Shown: positions 42,106 through 51,751, counted from the first letter of the stretch. The stretch is DNA of 64,000 nucleotides from an uncultured bacterium (GCA_903901855.1 CAIUSP010000024.1:38061-102060); one strand, 5' to 3'. Notes: generated from the letters alone by a model not told the origin. Made by a program: numbers and translations.

Positions 42106-43716
42106 TCAGTGCCGGAAGTGGCGGTGGCCGGTCATCACCATCACCACTCCAGCCGCGTCGCAGGCGGCGATCACCTCGTCGTCGCGCTTCGAGCCACCGG
42201 GCTGGATCACCGCCGTCGCGCCGGCCTGGATCGCCTGTTCGGGACCGTCGGCGAAGGGAAAGAAGGCATCGGAGGCCACCGCACACCCCTCGAGCAAGGC
42301 GTCGGCCCCTCCCTCGACCGCGATTCGGCACTTCTCGACCGCGAGTCGAACAGAGTCGACACGGCTCATCTGGCCCGCACCGATACCGATCGTCGCGCCG
42401 TCCCGGGCGAGGATGATCGCGTTCGACTTGACCCGGCGCGACACCTTCCACGCGAACAGCATGTCCTTCCACTGCTGCTCGGTCGGTTGCGTCTCGGTGG
42501 CTACCTCCATCATCTCTTTCGTCTCCGGTGCCCCGTCAGGGTCCTGGACGAGGAGTCCTCCGCGCACCCTCTTCAGATCCGGCTCGATCTGATGGTGCCG
42601 CGATTCCTCATCACGGAGGATCCGTATCGCCTCCTTCTGCTGCAGGACCTCGAGCGCCTTCTCGGAGTACTCGGGTGCGATCAGGACCTCGATGAAGAGT
42701 TCGTGCAGGCGTTCGGCCAGCGCTTCGTCGACTGGCTGGTTGAGCGCGACTATCCCCCCGAAGGCCGACAGGGGATCGCAGGCAAGGGCCCGCTCGTAGG
42801 CGCCCGCCAGATCCCCAGCCTCGGCAGCGCCACAAGGGTTGTTGTGTTTGACGATCACGCAACCGGCACCCTCCAGGTCGCCGAGCAGACCCCGGGCCGA
42901 GTCGAGATCGAGCACGTTGTTGAACGACAGCGGCTTGCCGTGGAGCTTGGCCACGTTGCTCAATACGTGCGACGAGCCGTTGGCGTCCACGTAGAGAGCC
43001 GCCCGCTGGTGCGGGTTCTCTCCGTAGGTGAGCTCGATCTCCTTCTCCCAGGACACCGTCCAGTGCTGGGGGAACTGCTCGTACTGTCGGGCGAACCACC
43101 GGCTGATCGCCGCGTCGTACCTCGCCGTTTGAGCGAACGCCTCGTTTGCGAGCCAGTGACGGGTCGTAGCCGACAGCTCTCCCGATTCCCTCAACTCGTC
43201 CAAGACGGCGTCGTAGCTCTCCGGCCGCACCACGACCGCGACGAACTCGTGGTTCTTGGCCGCAGCGCGGATCATCGTCGGGCCCCCGATGTCGATGTTC
43301 TCGATCGCTTCCCGCTCCGATACGTCTCCCTTGGCGATCGTGCGCTCGAACGGATAGAGGTTGACGCAGACGAGGTCAATCGGCTCGATGCCGTGTTCTT
43401 CGAGGGTCTTCGCGTGATCGGGGTCGGTGCGGACGGCAAGCAGCGCCGCATGCAGTTTCGGATTGAGAGTCTTGACCCGCCCGTCGAGGATCTCGGGGAA
43501 TCCGGTCAACTCCTCGACCGATCTCGCCGGTATTCCCTCCTCCGAGAGCATCGCAAGCGTCCCGCCGGTGGAGATGATCTCGACGCCCATCTCTGCGAGT
43601 CCCCGCGCGAACTCGGCGACTCCCGCCTTGTCGGAGACCGAGATCAGCGCACGCTTCACCGGCATCGGCTCACCGATCGGCTGGTGGGGTATGTCGTCTC
43701 TGGTGGGTGGCGTCAT
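42106..43716 (-). CDS. purH: Bifunctional AICAR formyltransferase / IMP cyclohydrolase
   Basis: About 536 residues (519 if the ATG at 43665, MPVKRALISVSDK, is used; that is where most homologs start). Catalyses the last two steps to IMP. N-terminal cyclohydrolase: ISVSDKAGV, STGGTL, GRVKTLNPKLHAALL, NLYPFE, NIDIGGPTMIRAAAKN. C-terminal transformylase: LRYGENPHQ-like TYGENPHQRAAL, LSFNNVLD, VKHNNPCGAA, DPLSAFGGIVALN, KSNAIILARDG, SDAFFPFADG. Last gene of the purine run, 45 bases after purN. Confidence 0.96.
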   Translation of the reverse strand: MTPPTRDDIPHQPIGEPMPVKRALISVSDKAGVAEFARGLAEMGVEIISTGGTLAMLSEEGIPARSVEELTGFPEILDGRVKTLNPKLHAALLAVRTDPDHAKTLEEHGIEPIDLVCVNLYPFERTIAKGDVSEREAIENIDIGGPTMIRAAAKNHEFVAVVVRPESYDAVLDELRESGELSATTRHWLANEAFAQTARYDAAISRWFARQYEQFPQHWTVSWEKEIELTYGENPHQRAALYVDANGSSHVLSNVAKLHGKPLSFNNVLDLDSARGLLGDLEGAGCVIVKHNNPCGAAEAGDLAGAYERALACDPLSAFGGIVALNQPVDEALAERLHELFIEVLIAPEYSEKALEVLQQKEAIRILRDEESRHHQIEPDLKRVRGGLLVQDPDGAPETKEMMEVATETQPTEQQWKDMLFAWKVSRRVKSNAIILARDGATIGIGAGQMSRVDSVRLAVEKCRIAVEGGADALLEGCAVASDAFFPFADGPEQAIQAGATAVIQPGGSKRDDEVIAACDAAGVVMVMTGHRHFRH

Positions 43717-43761
43717 CGGGTCGATCCGGTCGAGTCCGAGTCTATGCGCACCGGTGGAGAT

Positions 43762-44361
43762 TCATCGCCTCGATCCCTCACCGATTCCGATCTCCCCGCG
43801 GGCTATCGCGGTCACCACCTCGGGCAGCAGGCGGTGTTCAGCGGCGTGGATTGCCTCCTCGAGTTCCCCGCGGGACACTCCTGCGGGTATCGGGACGGTG
43901 GACACGGCGATCACCTCGCCGGTGTCCACGCCCTCGTCGACGAAGTGGACGGTTACACCGGTCTCTGAGGCTCCGGCTGCCAGCGCTTGTCCGACCGCGT
44001 CCATTCCGGGGAAGCTCGGCAGCAGAGAGGGGTGGATGTTGATGATCCTCTGGTCGAACCTCGTGATGAAGCCCGGATCCAGCAACTGCATGTAACCGGC
44101 GCTCACGATCAGCTCTGCTCCTTGGCCCTCCAGCCAATCGGCGAGCGCCAGATCCCGAGCTGCACGGTCCGCGTAGTCGCTGGCGGGGAACCTCCCGGTC
44201 GGGACCCCCGCAGCCTCAGCTCTGGTGAGTGCCGGCGCGTCCACCTTGTCGGATGCAACTCCGACGATCCGCACCATGCCCTTGGCTGCCGGTCCGTCGA
44301 GCAGGGCCTGGAGGTTCGTTCCCTCGCCTGAGGCGAGGATGGCGATCGGGAGAGCGCTCAC
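43762..44361 (-). CDS. purN: Phosphoribosylglycinamide formyltransferase
   Basis: 199 residues, GTG start. Uses 10-formyl-THF to formylate GAR. Motifs: IAILASGEGTNLQALLDG (phosphate loop), AGYMQLLDPGFI, IINIHPSLLPSFPGMDAVGQAL (catalytic Asn-x-His), ETGVTVHFVDEGVDTGEVIA (catalytic Asp). Length and order typical. It lies 24 bases after purF. Confidence 0.97.
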   Translation of the reverse strand: MSALPIAILASGEGTNLQALLDGPAAKGMVRIVGVASDKVDAPALTRAEAAGVPTGRFPASDYADRAARDLALADWLEGQGAELIVSAGYMQLLDPGFITRFDQRIINIHPSLLPSFPGMDAVGQALAAGASETGVTVHFVDEGVDTGEVIAVSTVPIPAGVSRGELEEAIHAAEHRLLPEVVTAIARGEIGIGEGSRR

Positions 44362-44385
44362 TTCCGGTTGGCAGGGCGGGCCGGT

Positions 44386-45843
44386 TCAGCGCCCGGTAGC
44401 GGGGATCACGGCGATCTCCTCGAGCGCGAACTTGCCGTTGTGCTCTTCGATCTCCCCGATCGGGTAGAGACCGCTGAAGCAGGCATCGCAGTGCCGCTCG
44501 CGGGGGGTCCCGACGGCTTCGTACACGCCTTCGAGCGAGAGGTAGGCGAGGGAGTCGGCGCCGATCTCCTCGGCGATCTCCTCCACGCTCCGCTCGTGGG
44601 CGACCATCTCCTCACGGGTGTTCATATCGACCCCGTAGTGACACGGATGCTTGATCGGCGGCGAGGAGATCCTCAAGTGGACCTCCTTGGCGCCGGCTTC
44701 CCTCAGCATGCCGACCAGTTGCCGCATGGTGTTGCCTCGGACGATCGAATCGTCCACCACCACGAGCCGCTTGCCAGCGATGATCTCGGGAAGCGGGTTG
44801 AATTTCATCCTCAGACCGTGCTGCCTCAGTTCCTGCCCCGGTTGGATGAACGTTCGAGCGACGTAGCGGTTCTTGATCAGCCCGTCGTCTTTCGGCAGCC
44901 CCGAGGCCCGCGCGTATCCGGTTGCCGCAGGGTTCCCTGAATCGGGTACCGCGATCACGAGATCGGCCTCTACCGGGGCCTCACGGGCGAGGACCTCACC
45001 CATCTTCGAGCGGACCGACTGGAGGACGCGGTTCTCGAGCCTGGTGTCGGGGCGGGAGAAGTAGATGTGTTCGAAGACGCACTGAGCCTGCCGCTCGGCT
45101 TCGACCACCTGTTTCATCTCCAGTCCACGCTCGGTCATCGAGACGAACTCTCCGGGCTGGATCTCCCGGATCAACTGCGCTCCGATGATGTCGAATGCGC
45201 AGCTCTCCGACGCCACCACGAAGCGGTCTTCGAGCTTGCCCAGCGCCAGAGGTCGCACCCCGTGTGGGTCCCGGAACGCGACCACCGCGTGTTTGGTCAT
45301 CACGACGGTCGAGTAGGCACCCCGGAGGCGCGGCATAACGTGCGCAACCGCGTCCTCGATCCACTCACCGCCTTCGCATGCGTGGCTCGAGAGCAGCGCT
45401 GCGATGATCTCCGAGTCCGAGGTGCCGCGAAGGGTGATTCCCTGTTCGCGTAGTTCGTTGTAGAGCTCGACCGCGTTGGTCAGGTTTCCGTTGTGTGCGA
45501 GGGCCAGTTCCCGACCGTCATCCCTCCAGACAGGCTGGGCGTTGTCCCAAGCCCCGCCCCCGGTGGTCGAGTAGCGGACATGGCCGATCGCCATGTCTCC
45601 GGCCAGAGCCTGCAGTTTCTCCTCGTCGAAGACCTGTGAGACCAGGCCGAGATCCTTCATCGTGGTGATGTGACCGCCCTCGCAGGTCGCGATGCCGGCT
45701 GATTCCTGGCCTCGATGCTGAAGCGCGTAGAGGCCGAAGTAGGTGAGTCTGGCTACGTCGCGACCGGGTGCGTATACGCCGAACACCCCGCATTCGTCAC
45801 GCGGGCCGTCGCGATCCGGAATGACATCCGGTTGCTCGCTCAC
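44386..45843 (-). CDS. purF: Amidophosphoribosyltransferase
   Basis: 485 residues, GTG start. First committed step: PRPP plus glutamine to phosphoribosylamine. A 17-residue propeptide precedes the catalytic Cys in DECGVFGVYAPG, so N-terminal processing is expected. Glutaminase part: HRGQESAGI, RYSTTG, HNGNLTN, GTSDSEI. PRTase part: VVDDSIVRGNTMRQLV (PRPP loop) and Cys residues (HCDACFSG, NYFSRPD-like IYFSRPDT) of the Fe-S-type enzyme. 115 bases separate it from purL, the largest gap in the run, possibly an internal promoter. Confidence 0.97.
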   Translation of the reverse strand: MSEQPDVIPDRDGPRDECGVFGVYAPGRDVARLTYFGLYALQHRGQESAGIATCEGGHITTMKDLGLVSQVFDEEKLQALAGDMAIGHVRYSTTGGGAWDNAQPVWRDDGRELALAHNGNLTNAVELYNELREQGITLRGTSDSEIIAALLSSHACEGGEWIEDAVAHVMPRLRGAYSTVVMTKHAVVAFRDPHGVRPLALGKLEDRFVVASESCAFDIIGAQLIREIQPGEFVSMTERGLEMKQVVEAERQAQCVFEHIYFSRPDTRLENRVLQSVRSKMGEVLAREAPVEADLVIAVPDSGNPAATGYARASGLPKDDGLIKNRYVARTFIQPGQELRQHGLRMKFNPLPEIIAGKRLVVVDDSIVRGNTMRQLVGMLREAGAKEVHLRISSPPIKHPCHYGVDMNTREEMVAHERSVEEIAEEIGADSLAYLSLEGVYEAVGTPRERHCDACFSGLYPIGEIEEHNGKFALEEIAVIPATGR

Positions 45844-45958
45844 GAGCCTTACCGATTCCCTTTCTGACCAGAGTTTGACCGAGGCGCCTCACGCTGGCTG
45901 ATTGCCACCGCAAGGTCAATGTAGCAGCGGCCCTCGACCGCTTCCAAAGACCAGTCCC

Positions 45959-48202
45959 TCATTCCATCCTCCCCTCGAGTGACCGCCAGCAGGTCGCAGC
46001 GTCTGCGAGCGAAAGAGCGACCGATCGCTCTGCGGCAGCGATCGTGATGAGGGTCCCGCCCGTACTGCCGATCCTGATCACCTCGACACCCCGGCTCGCC
46101 AGCGCCTCCAGCGCTGCATCAGGCCCGGCGACGATGAACCCTCCCGGGCCCTCGCCGAACAGAGCGGTCTCTCCGGAGCAACCGCGAGCGTCGATCATTC
46201 CGTCCAGATCGCACTCGGCTCCTGTCTCTCCCGCGATAGCCATCTCCGCGATCGCGCATGCAAGACCGCCGTCGGAGATGTCGTGGCACGCGGTGAGACC
46301 ATCCGCAGAGGAGACCGAGTCGCGTACAGCTCCCTGTGCGGCAGCAATCTCGGAGATCTCGACCCCCGGCAGACCCTGGTCGAGCTCTCCCCGCAGCTTC
46401 ACCAGCTCGCTGCCAGCCAGGGAAGGCGCAAATGGGCCGACCAGGGCGATGGTCTGTGCGGGTTCGAAGGCCTGCCCGGGAACCCGAGTGGCATCCGCCA
46501 GCTCGCCCACTACGCCGACGACCGGGGTCGGATAGATCGGGCCGTCAGCGGTCTCGTTGTAGAGAGAGACGTTTCCTCCGACTACCGGCAGATCGAGCGC
46601 CTTGCAGACATCGGTGAGCGCTTCGACCGACTTGGTCAACTGCCACGCCACGGTCGGCTTCTCGGGGTTGCCGAAGTTGAGGCAGTTGGTCAGACCGAGC
46701 GGATTCGCACCCACGCATGCGAGGTTGGCCGTGCACTCGAGCACTCCCTCGATGGTCCCCCGGTAGGGATCGCAGGCGACCCTCCTGCCGTTTCCGTCGA
46801 TGGCGGTGGCGATCGCGACCCCGGCCTCGGGTATGTCGAGCACGGCTGCGTCGGCAGCCTCAGGCCCGCTGCCGGTGCGGGATCCGACGATCGAGTCGTA
46901 CTGCTCGAACGCCCAACGCTTGGATGCGATGTTCGGTGAGGCGAGCAGCGCCGCGAGGATTGCGCTGTCCTCGGCTGCGTCCACACCGAGACCGGCGATC
47001 TCGCCGATTCGGCGGTCCAGGGAGTTCTCGTTTCCGTATATCCACTCGCCCGGCTCGGCGGGATCGAGATCGTAAGCGGGAGCCTCGTCGACGAGCGCCT
47101 CGACCGCTATCTCTCCCACCACTTCACCGTCGCGCAGTATCCGCACCGTCCCGGAGTCGGTTACCTCTCCGATCGCGGCAGCGCTGGTCTGCCAGCGCTG
47201 GCAGATCTCGATCACCTGATCCACCTGATCGGGCTCGACCACCGCGAGCATGCGCTCCTGTGACTCGGAAACCATCACCTCGAACGGCTCCATATCGGCC
47301 TCTCGCAGCGGCACCTTGGCGACGTCGATGTCCACGCCCACTCCGCCCTTGGAGGCCATCTCCCCTGCCGATGAGGTGAGGCCTGCGGCGCCGAGGTCCT
47401 GCAGGGATACCAGCAGGTCGGCGGCGAGCAACTCGAGGCAGCATTCGACCAACTTCGACTCCTCGAAGGGGTCACCGATCTGGACGGTCGGTCGTTTCGC
47501 GTCATCTCCTGATTCGAGCTCAGCCGATGCGAGCACCGAGGCTCCACCGATGCCGTCTCGGCCAGTTGCCGCGCCCATCAGCACCAGGGCGTTTCCGGTG
47601 CCCGCTGCAGCGGAGCGGATCATCTCGTCGGACCTCGCAAGACCGATGCACATCGCATTGACCAGGCAGTTCTGCTCGTAGGGGGCCTCGAAGTAGACCT
47701 CGCCGCCGACGGTCGGCACGCCGATCGAGTTGCCGTAGTGACCGATCCCCGAGACCGCACCTTCGAAGAGGAACCGTGAGCGCTCGGAGTCGATATCCCC
47801 GAAACGCAACGAGTCCAGCAGGGCGATCGGTCGGGCCCCCAGCGCGAACACATCTCGCAATATCCCGCCAACTCCAGTGGCGGCTCCCTGGAAAGGTTCC
47901 ACCGCGCTCGGGTGGTTGTGTGATTCGACCTTGAAGGCAACAGCCCAGCCGCCGGGTAGAGAGACCGCTCCCGCGTTCTCGCCTGGTCCCATGACCACCC
48001 GCTCGCCCTCGACCGGAAGATTTCCCAGCAGCTTCCTCGAGTGCTTGTACGCGCAGTGCTCGGACCAGAGCAGCGAGAACATCGCCAGCTCCACGCCGTT
48101 CGGCTCACGTCCGATCAGATCGCAGATCGCATCGAACTCCGGATCGGTCAGACCGAGTTGCCGGTGAGCGCTCTGCTCGTCGTGTTTCCCCTTCGTGGAC
48201 AC
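45959..48202 (-). CDS. purL: Phosphoribosylformylglycinamidine synthase subunit PurL (small type)
   Basis: 747 residues, the short PurL that needs PurQ and PurS. Makes FGAM from FGAR, ATP and ammonia. Motifs: LLWSEHCAYKHSRKLL, VVMGPGENAGAVSLPGG, KVESHNHPSAVEPFQGAATG (active site), GAATGRDGIGGAS, VGGNVSLYNET and AFSDGGL-like CHDISDGGLACAIAE. GTG start, 6 bases after purQ. The three genes sit together in the order S-Q-L, matching the complex. Confidence 0.97.
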   Translation of the reverse strand: MSTKGKHDEQSAHRQLGLTDPEFDAICDLIGREPNGVELAMFSLLWSEHCAYKHSRKLLGNLPVEGERVVMGPGENAGAVSLPGGWAVAFKVESHNHPSAVEPFQGAATGVGGILRDVFALGARPIALLDSLRFGDIDSERSRFLFEGAVSGIGHYGNSIGVPTVGGEVYFEAPYEQNCLVNAMCIGLARSDEMIRSAAAGTGNALVLMGAATGRDGIGGASVLASAELESGDDAKRPTVQIGDPFEESKLVECCLELLAADLLVSLQDLGAAGLTSSAGEMASKGGVGVDIDVAKVPLREADMEPFEVMVSESQERMLAVVEPDQVDQVIEICQRWQTSAAAIGEVTDSGTVRILRDGEVVGEIAVEALVDEAPAYDLDPAEPGEWIYGNENSLDRRIGEIAGLGVDAAEDSAILAALLASPNIASKRWAFEQYDSIVGSRTGSGPEAADAAVLDIPEAGVAIATAIDGNGRRVACDPYRGTIEGVLECTANLACVGANPLGLTNCLNFGNPEKPTVAWQLTKSVEALTDVCKALDLPVVGGNVSLYNETADGPIYPTPVVGVVGELADATRVPGQAFEPAQTIALVGPFAPSLAGSELVKLRGELDQGLPGVEISEIAAAQGAVRDSVSSADGLTACHDISDGGLACAIAEMAIAGETGAECDLDGMIDARGCSGETALFGEGPGGFIVAGPDAALEALASRGVEVIRIGSTGGTLITIAAAERSVALSLADAATCWRSLEGRME

Positions 48203-48208
48203 CCTCGA

Positions 48209-48874
48209 TCAGGCGGTTGCCAACGCGGGTGATCTGAAGATTTCGAGCCCGTCGGCAGAGCCGGTCAAGGCGGCATCGACGGCGTGCTCGGGGTGAGGCA
48301 TCAGTCCCATCACGTTGCCTGCCTCGTTGGTCACCCCCGCGATGTCACGGGTCGAGCCGTTCGGGTTCTGACCGGCTGCATAGCGGAGCGCGATCTGCCC
48401 GGCCTCCTCGAGAGCATCGACCGTCTGATCCGGCGCGAACCAGCGGCCGTTTGCATGCTTCACCGGTATCGAGAGGGTCTGCCCCGGTTCGGTGGCGCCG
48501 AGCCAGACGCTGTCTGCGCTGACCACCTCCAGATCGACCTGCCGACAGAGGAACTTACGGCCCTCGTTGGGGAGCAGCGCTCCCGGCAGCAGTCCTGCCT
48601 CACAAAGGACCTGGAATCCGTTGCAGATCCCGAGCACCGGACCGCCATCGGCTGCGAACCGCGTCACCGCCTCCATCGCCGGAGCGAACCGCGCAATCGC
48701 ACCGACACGGAGGTAGTCGCCATAAGAGAATCCGCCCGGCACCACGACTGCATCGACGCCGGAGAGATCGGTGCTCTCGTGCCAGATCATCTCCGCCTCT
48801 CCGACCCTTCCACACGCGGCGATCGCGTCACGCTCGTCGCAGGAACCCGGAAACTGGAGGACGCCGAACCTCAA
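48209..48874 (-). CDS. purQ: FGAM synthase glutaminase subunit PurQ
   Basis: 221 residues. Class I glutamine amidotransferase that passes ammonia to PurL. Seen: VLQFPGSCDERDA, VVPGGFSYGDYLRVGAIARF, the nucleophile Cys in VLGICNGFQVLCEAGLLPGAL, and the His-Glu pair in GLMPHPEHAVD. TTG start within the purS stop (TTGA), a coupled pair. Confidence 0.97.
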   Translation of the reverse strand: MRFGVLQFPGSCDERDAIAACGRVGEAEMIWHESTDLSGVDAVVVPGGFSYGDYLRVGAIARFAPAMEAVTRFAADGGPVLGICNGFQVLCEAGLLPGALLPNEGRKFLCRQVDLEVVSADSVWLGATEPGQTLSIPVKHANGRWFAPDQTVDALEEAGQIALRYAAGQNPNGSTRDIAGVTNEAGNVMGLMPHPEHAVDAALTGSADGLEIFRSPALATA

Positions 48875-49098
48875 GCTTCGATCTCTTCGATCTCGAAGTC
48901 CTCGATCAGCGGGTTCGCGAGGAGCTTCTCGCAGAGGGATTCGAGGTGGGCCGGATCATCGGCCTCGAGTTCGACCAGTCGACCGACTCTGACGTTGTCG
49001 ATCCCCTCGAAGCCCAGCGCGGGCAGGGCCCTTTCGACCGCCTTGCCCTGCGGGTCGAGGATGCCTTCCTTCGGTCTGATCAGTACCCGAGCCTTCAC
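48871..49098 (-). CDS. purS: FGAM synthase subunit PurS
   Basis: 75 residues from GTG 49098 (VKARVLIRPKEGILDPQGKA), which matches the usual family start; an upstream TTG at 49161 would add 21 unconserved residues and abut purC. PurS dimers bridge PurQ and PurL and help channel ammonia. The pattern LDPQGKAVERALPALGF and the acidic C-terminus (DFEIEEIEA) are typical. Confidence 0.95.
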   Translation of the reverse strand: MKARVLIRPKEGILDPQGKAVERALPALGFEGIDNVRVGRLVELEADDPAHLESLCEKLLANPLIEDFEIEEIEA

Positions 49099-49161
49099 CC
49101 GTCGGAGCCTATCCACCCTCGCGGCGCGGACGCTCCGGACGCCGGCTTGTTGGATCTCCAA

Positions 49162-50025
49162 TCAGTCGAGTTTGCGGCCGGTGATTTTCTCGTATGCCTC
49201 GATGTAGCGGCCGCGAGTGCTCTCGACCACCTCGGCGGGTAATTCGGGAGCTGGTGGGGAGTGGTCCCATCCCTCCTCGTCGAGCCAGTTCCGTACGTAC
49301 TGTTTGTCGAAGGAGTCCTGATCGCGGCCGGGGGAGTAGTCGTCAGCAGGCCAGAAGCGCGAAGAGTCTGGGGTGAGCACTTCGTCTGCCAGCACGATCT
49401 CGGCACCTGGGCTCTTGCCGAATTCGAATTTGGTGTCGGCGAGGATGATCCCTTTCTCTGCGGCGTGCCGAGCAGCGTGGTCGTAGATTTCGATCGAGAG
49501 CCGCTTCAGCTCCTCCGCCAGCGCGTCGTCGCCGAGAATCTCGGCAGCGCGATCGATGTCGATGTTCTCGTCGTGCGCTCCGACATCTGCTTTGGTCGCG
49601 GGGGTGAAGATCGGTTCCGGCAGCTTGTCGCACTGCTGCAGGCCCTCGGGAAGGGCGATGCCACAGACCCCGCCGGTCTCCTGGTACTCGCGCCATCCCG
49701 AGCCGGAGAGATAGCCGCGCACGACACACTCGACCGGATACATCTCGAGTTTCCGTACCCGGAGGGCTCGTCCTTCGACCTCCTGCGGAACCTCTTGGGA
49801 GATGAAGTGGTTGGGACAGATCTCGCTGGTGTGCTCGAACCAGAAGACCGACATCTGGGTGAGCACCTTGCCCTTGTCGGGGATCGGATTCGGCATCACC
49901 ACGTCGTAGGCCGATATCCGGTCTGAGGCGACCATCAACAGATCGTCCCCGATCTCGTACATGTCGCGAACCTTGCCGGTGGCGACGGCTTTCAGGTCTG
50001 CGAGCTTTTCCTGGCCGGTCGACAT
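49162..50025 (-). CDS. purC: SAICAR synthase
   Basis: 287 residues from ATG 50025. Joins CAIR and aspartate. Motifs: GKVRDMYEIGDDLLMVASDRISAYD, FWFEHTSEICPNHFIS, LEMYPVECVVRGYLSGSGW, ILADTKFEFG and VLTPDSSRFWPADDY. It is the longer, eukaryote-like PurC layout seen in many actinobacteria. Longer upstream readings lack family similarity. A TAGAGT box lies 11 bases before the ATG, so it is probably the first gene of the purC-S-Q-L-F-N-H run, divergent from the P450. Confidence 0.95.
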   Translation of the reverse strand: MSTGQEKLADLKAVATGKVRDMYEIGDDLLMVASDRISAYDVVMPNPIPDKGKVLTQMSVFWFEHTSEICPNHFISQEVPQEVEGRALRVRKLEMYPVECVVRGYLSGSGWREYQETGGVCGIALPEGLQQCDKLPEPIFTPATKADVGAHDENIDIDRAAEILGDDALAEELKRLSIEIYDHAARHAAEKGIILADTKFEFGKSPGAEIVLADEVLTPDSSRFWPADDYSPGRDQDSFDKQYVRNWLDEEGWDHSPPAPELPAEVVESTRGRYIEAYEKITGRKLD

Positions 50026-50036
50026 CGGGGCGCCGG

Positions 50037-50042
50037 ACTCTA
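50037..50042 (-). promoter_or_regulatory. Candidate -10 box TAGAGT of purC
   Basis: On the minus strand TAGAGT ends 11 bases before the purC ATG. A leader of about four bases is predicted. It lies in the spacer shared with the divergent P450 gene. Confidence 0.45.
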
Positions 50043-50099
50043 ACACCGTCGTTCCCCGATCGAACCGGACGCCCGGCGCGACTTTCCAGTGCTTGCGTT

Positions 50100-51434
50100 G
50101 TGCGAGCATCGGTGGCGATGTCCTCCTCTGCAGTCCTTCCCGACGGACCTTCGGCACCCCCTGTGGTCCAGACCGCCGAGTTGACCGCCCGCCCGGTCGA
50201 TTTCGTCGAGCGGTGCCGCGATCGATTCGGCGGCACCTTCAGCGTCAGGCTCTCGCGCATCGGGCCGATGGTCTTCTTCTCGGATCCAGAGTCGATCAAG
50301 CAGGTCTTCGCTTCCGATCGTGAGAACACGATTACCCAGGGCAGGAACGTCGTGCTCGAGCCGATCCTCGGGACCAAATCACTGCTGGTCCAGGAGGGCG
50401 CCGAGCATCTGGCGAGACGCAGGTTGATGCTTCCTCCGTTCCACGGTGAGCGGATGCGTGCCTACGAACAGTCGATCGAGCGTGCGACCGTCGAGGAGAT
50501 CTCCAACTGGCCGACCGGTGAGACCATCCTCAGTCACCCCGCGATGCAGCGGATCACCCTGGAGGTGATCATGAGCGCGGTCTTCGGCGTGTCGGACGAG
50601 CGACACGACCCGCTGCGGGCAGGGCTCAACCGCGTGCTCAGCTCGACCAGATCCCCATTCGCCTTCGGTCTGACCTTTCCGCTCCTGCGGAAGCTCCCCC
50701 CGTACAGCGGCATGTTGAAGAGCCTTCGTGAGACCGACCGGCTGATCGCCGCCGAGATCTCCGATCGTCGTGCGGATCCCACCACGGAGGAACGCGAGGA
50801 CATCCTCTCGATGCTCGTCTCGGCCAGAGACGAGGATGGCCAGGGTCTCGACGACACCGAACTTCGCGATCAGCTGATGACTCTTCTCCTTGCCGGTCAC
50901 GAGACCACCGCAACGGCCCTCGCCTGGTGTTTCGATCAGTTGCTCAGGAACCCGGATGCGTACGAGCGGTTGCGAGCCGAGATCGACTCGGACGGAGGGG
51001 GAGACTGGATGGAGGCGGTAATCGCCGAGACGCTCCGTGTCCGGCCGGTGGTTCCGATGATCGGTCGTGAACTGCGCAAACCGATGACGCTCGACGGATG
51101 GGATCTGGAGTCGGGAACCTCGGTGATGCTCTCCATATACCTCGCCCATACGCGCCCCGAGGTCTTCCCCGACCCGTACGTATTCGATCCCTCGCGCTTC
51201 GACGGCGTCAAACCCGATACCTACAGCTGGATCCCGTTCGGCGGTGGAACACGTCGGTGTATCGGTGCCGCGTTCGCCCAGTTCGAGATGCGGATCGTGC
51301 TGAGAACGATCCTCTCGACCCTCGACCTCGCGCCAGGCAGCGACTCGCCCGATCAGATGATTCGGCGGAACGTCACCCTCTCGCCGAAGCACGGTTCGCC
51401 GGTTATCGTCACCGAGCGCCGGGCTGCAGCCTGA
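50100..51434 (+). CDS. Cytochrome P450
   Basis: 444 residues. Haem monooxygenase: I-helix LLLAGHETTATALAWCF (A-G-x-x-T-T), K-helix ETLRVRP (E-x-x-R), PERF-region DPSRFDG, and haem-binding FGGGTRRCIGAAFA with the thiolate Cys. The shape (HGERMRAYEQ region, HETT) resembles CYP110/CYP4-like bacterial P450s that hydroxylate fatty acids or terpenoids; substrate unknown. No ferredoxin gene is adjacent. It is inserted, in opposite orientation, between purC and purB. ATG at 50118 is an alternative start. Confidence 0.95.
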   Translation: MRASVAMSSSAVLPDGPSAPPVVQTAELTARPVDFVERCRDRFGGTFSVRLSRIGPMVFFSDPESIKQVFASDRENTITQGRNVVLEPILGTKSLLVQEGAEHLARRRLMLPPFHGERMRAYEQSIERATVEEISNWPTGETILSHPAMQRITLEVIMSAVFGVSDERHDPLRAGLNRVLSSTRSPFAFGLTFPLLRKLPPYSGMLKSLRETDRLIAAEISDRRADPTTEEREDILSMLVSARDEDGQGLDDTELRDQLMTLLLAGHETTATALAWCFDQLLRNPDAYERLRAEIDSDGGGDWMEAVIAETLRVRPVVPMIGRELRKPMTLDGWDLESGTSVMLSIYLAHTRPEVFPDPYVFDPSRFDGVKPDTYSWIPFGGGTRRCIGAAFAQFEMRIVLRTILSTLDLAPGSDSPDQMIRRNVTLSPKHGSPVIVTERRAAA

Positions 51435-51437
51435 CCC

Positions 51438-51716
51438 TCAGCCCCCGGTTCGGTCCTTGGCCCAGTCGACGATCTGCTGTGTGCCGGCGATCGGGATGCC
51501 ATCATCGAGCACCAGAACGGGAACTCCGTAGGAACCGGTCAGAGCCTTGACCTCGGTACGCCCCGCTCGCAACTTCGACCAGGTCCAGGGCAGCAGACGG
51601 TATCCCGGCATCTTCCGTACCTCGTACTCGAACCCGGCAGCATCCAGTGCCTTGCGGGCCTTCCCACAGTGTGGGTCGAGTCTGTTTCCGCCCTGTCCGC
51701 AGGTGAAGAGGATCAC
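51438..51716 (-). CDS. Glutaredoxin/GST-N-like small thioredoxin-fold protein
   Basis: 92 residues, GTG start. A thioredoxin-like fold with FTCGQG near residues 4-9, DPHCGKARKALDAAGF (Cys before helix 1), the cis-Pro strand YGVPVLVLDDGIPIAGTQQIVDW. The layout matches the N-terminal half of glutathione transferases or glutaredoxins, without the helical half. Three bases separate its stop from the P450 stop. It follows purB on the same strand and may be co-transcribed with it. Substrate unknown. Confidence 0.82.
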   Translation of the reverse strand: MILFTCGQGGNRLDPHCGKARKALDAAGFEYEVRKMPGYRLLPWTWSKLRAGRTEVKALTGSYGVPVLVLDDGIPIAGTQQIVDWAKDRTGG

Positions 51717-51751
51717 GATCGGAATGTTGTCACAAGCGGATGGGGGCTGAG

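Noticed and set aside
42109..43968. A 619-codon open frame on the plus strand opposite purH and purN
   Set aside because: It is the shadow of two clear enzyme genes in high-GC DNA; its translation is Arg/Asp/His-rich without any domain. The same applies to long antisense frames at 3569-4654, 6440-7843 and 14129-15322.
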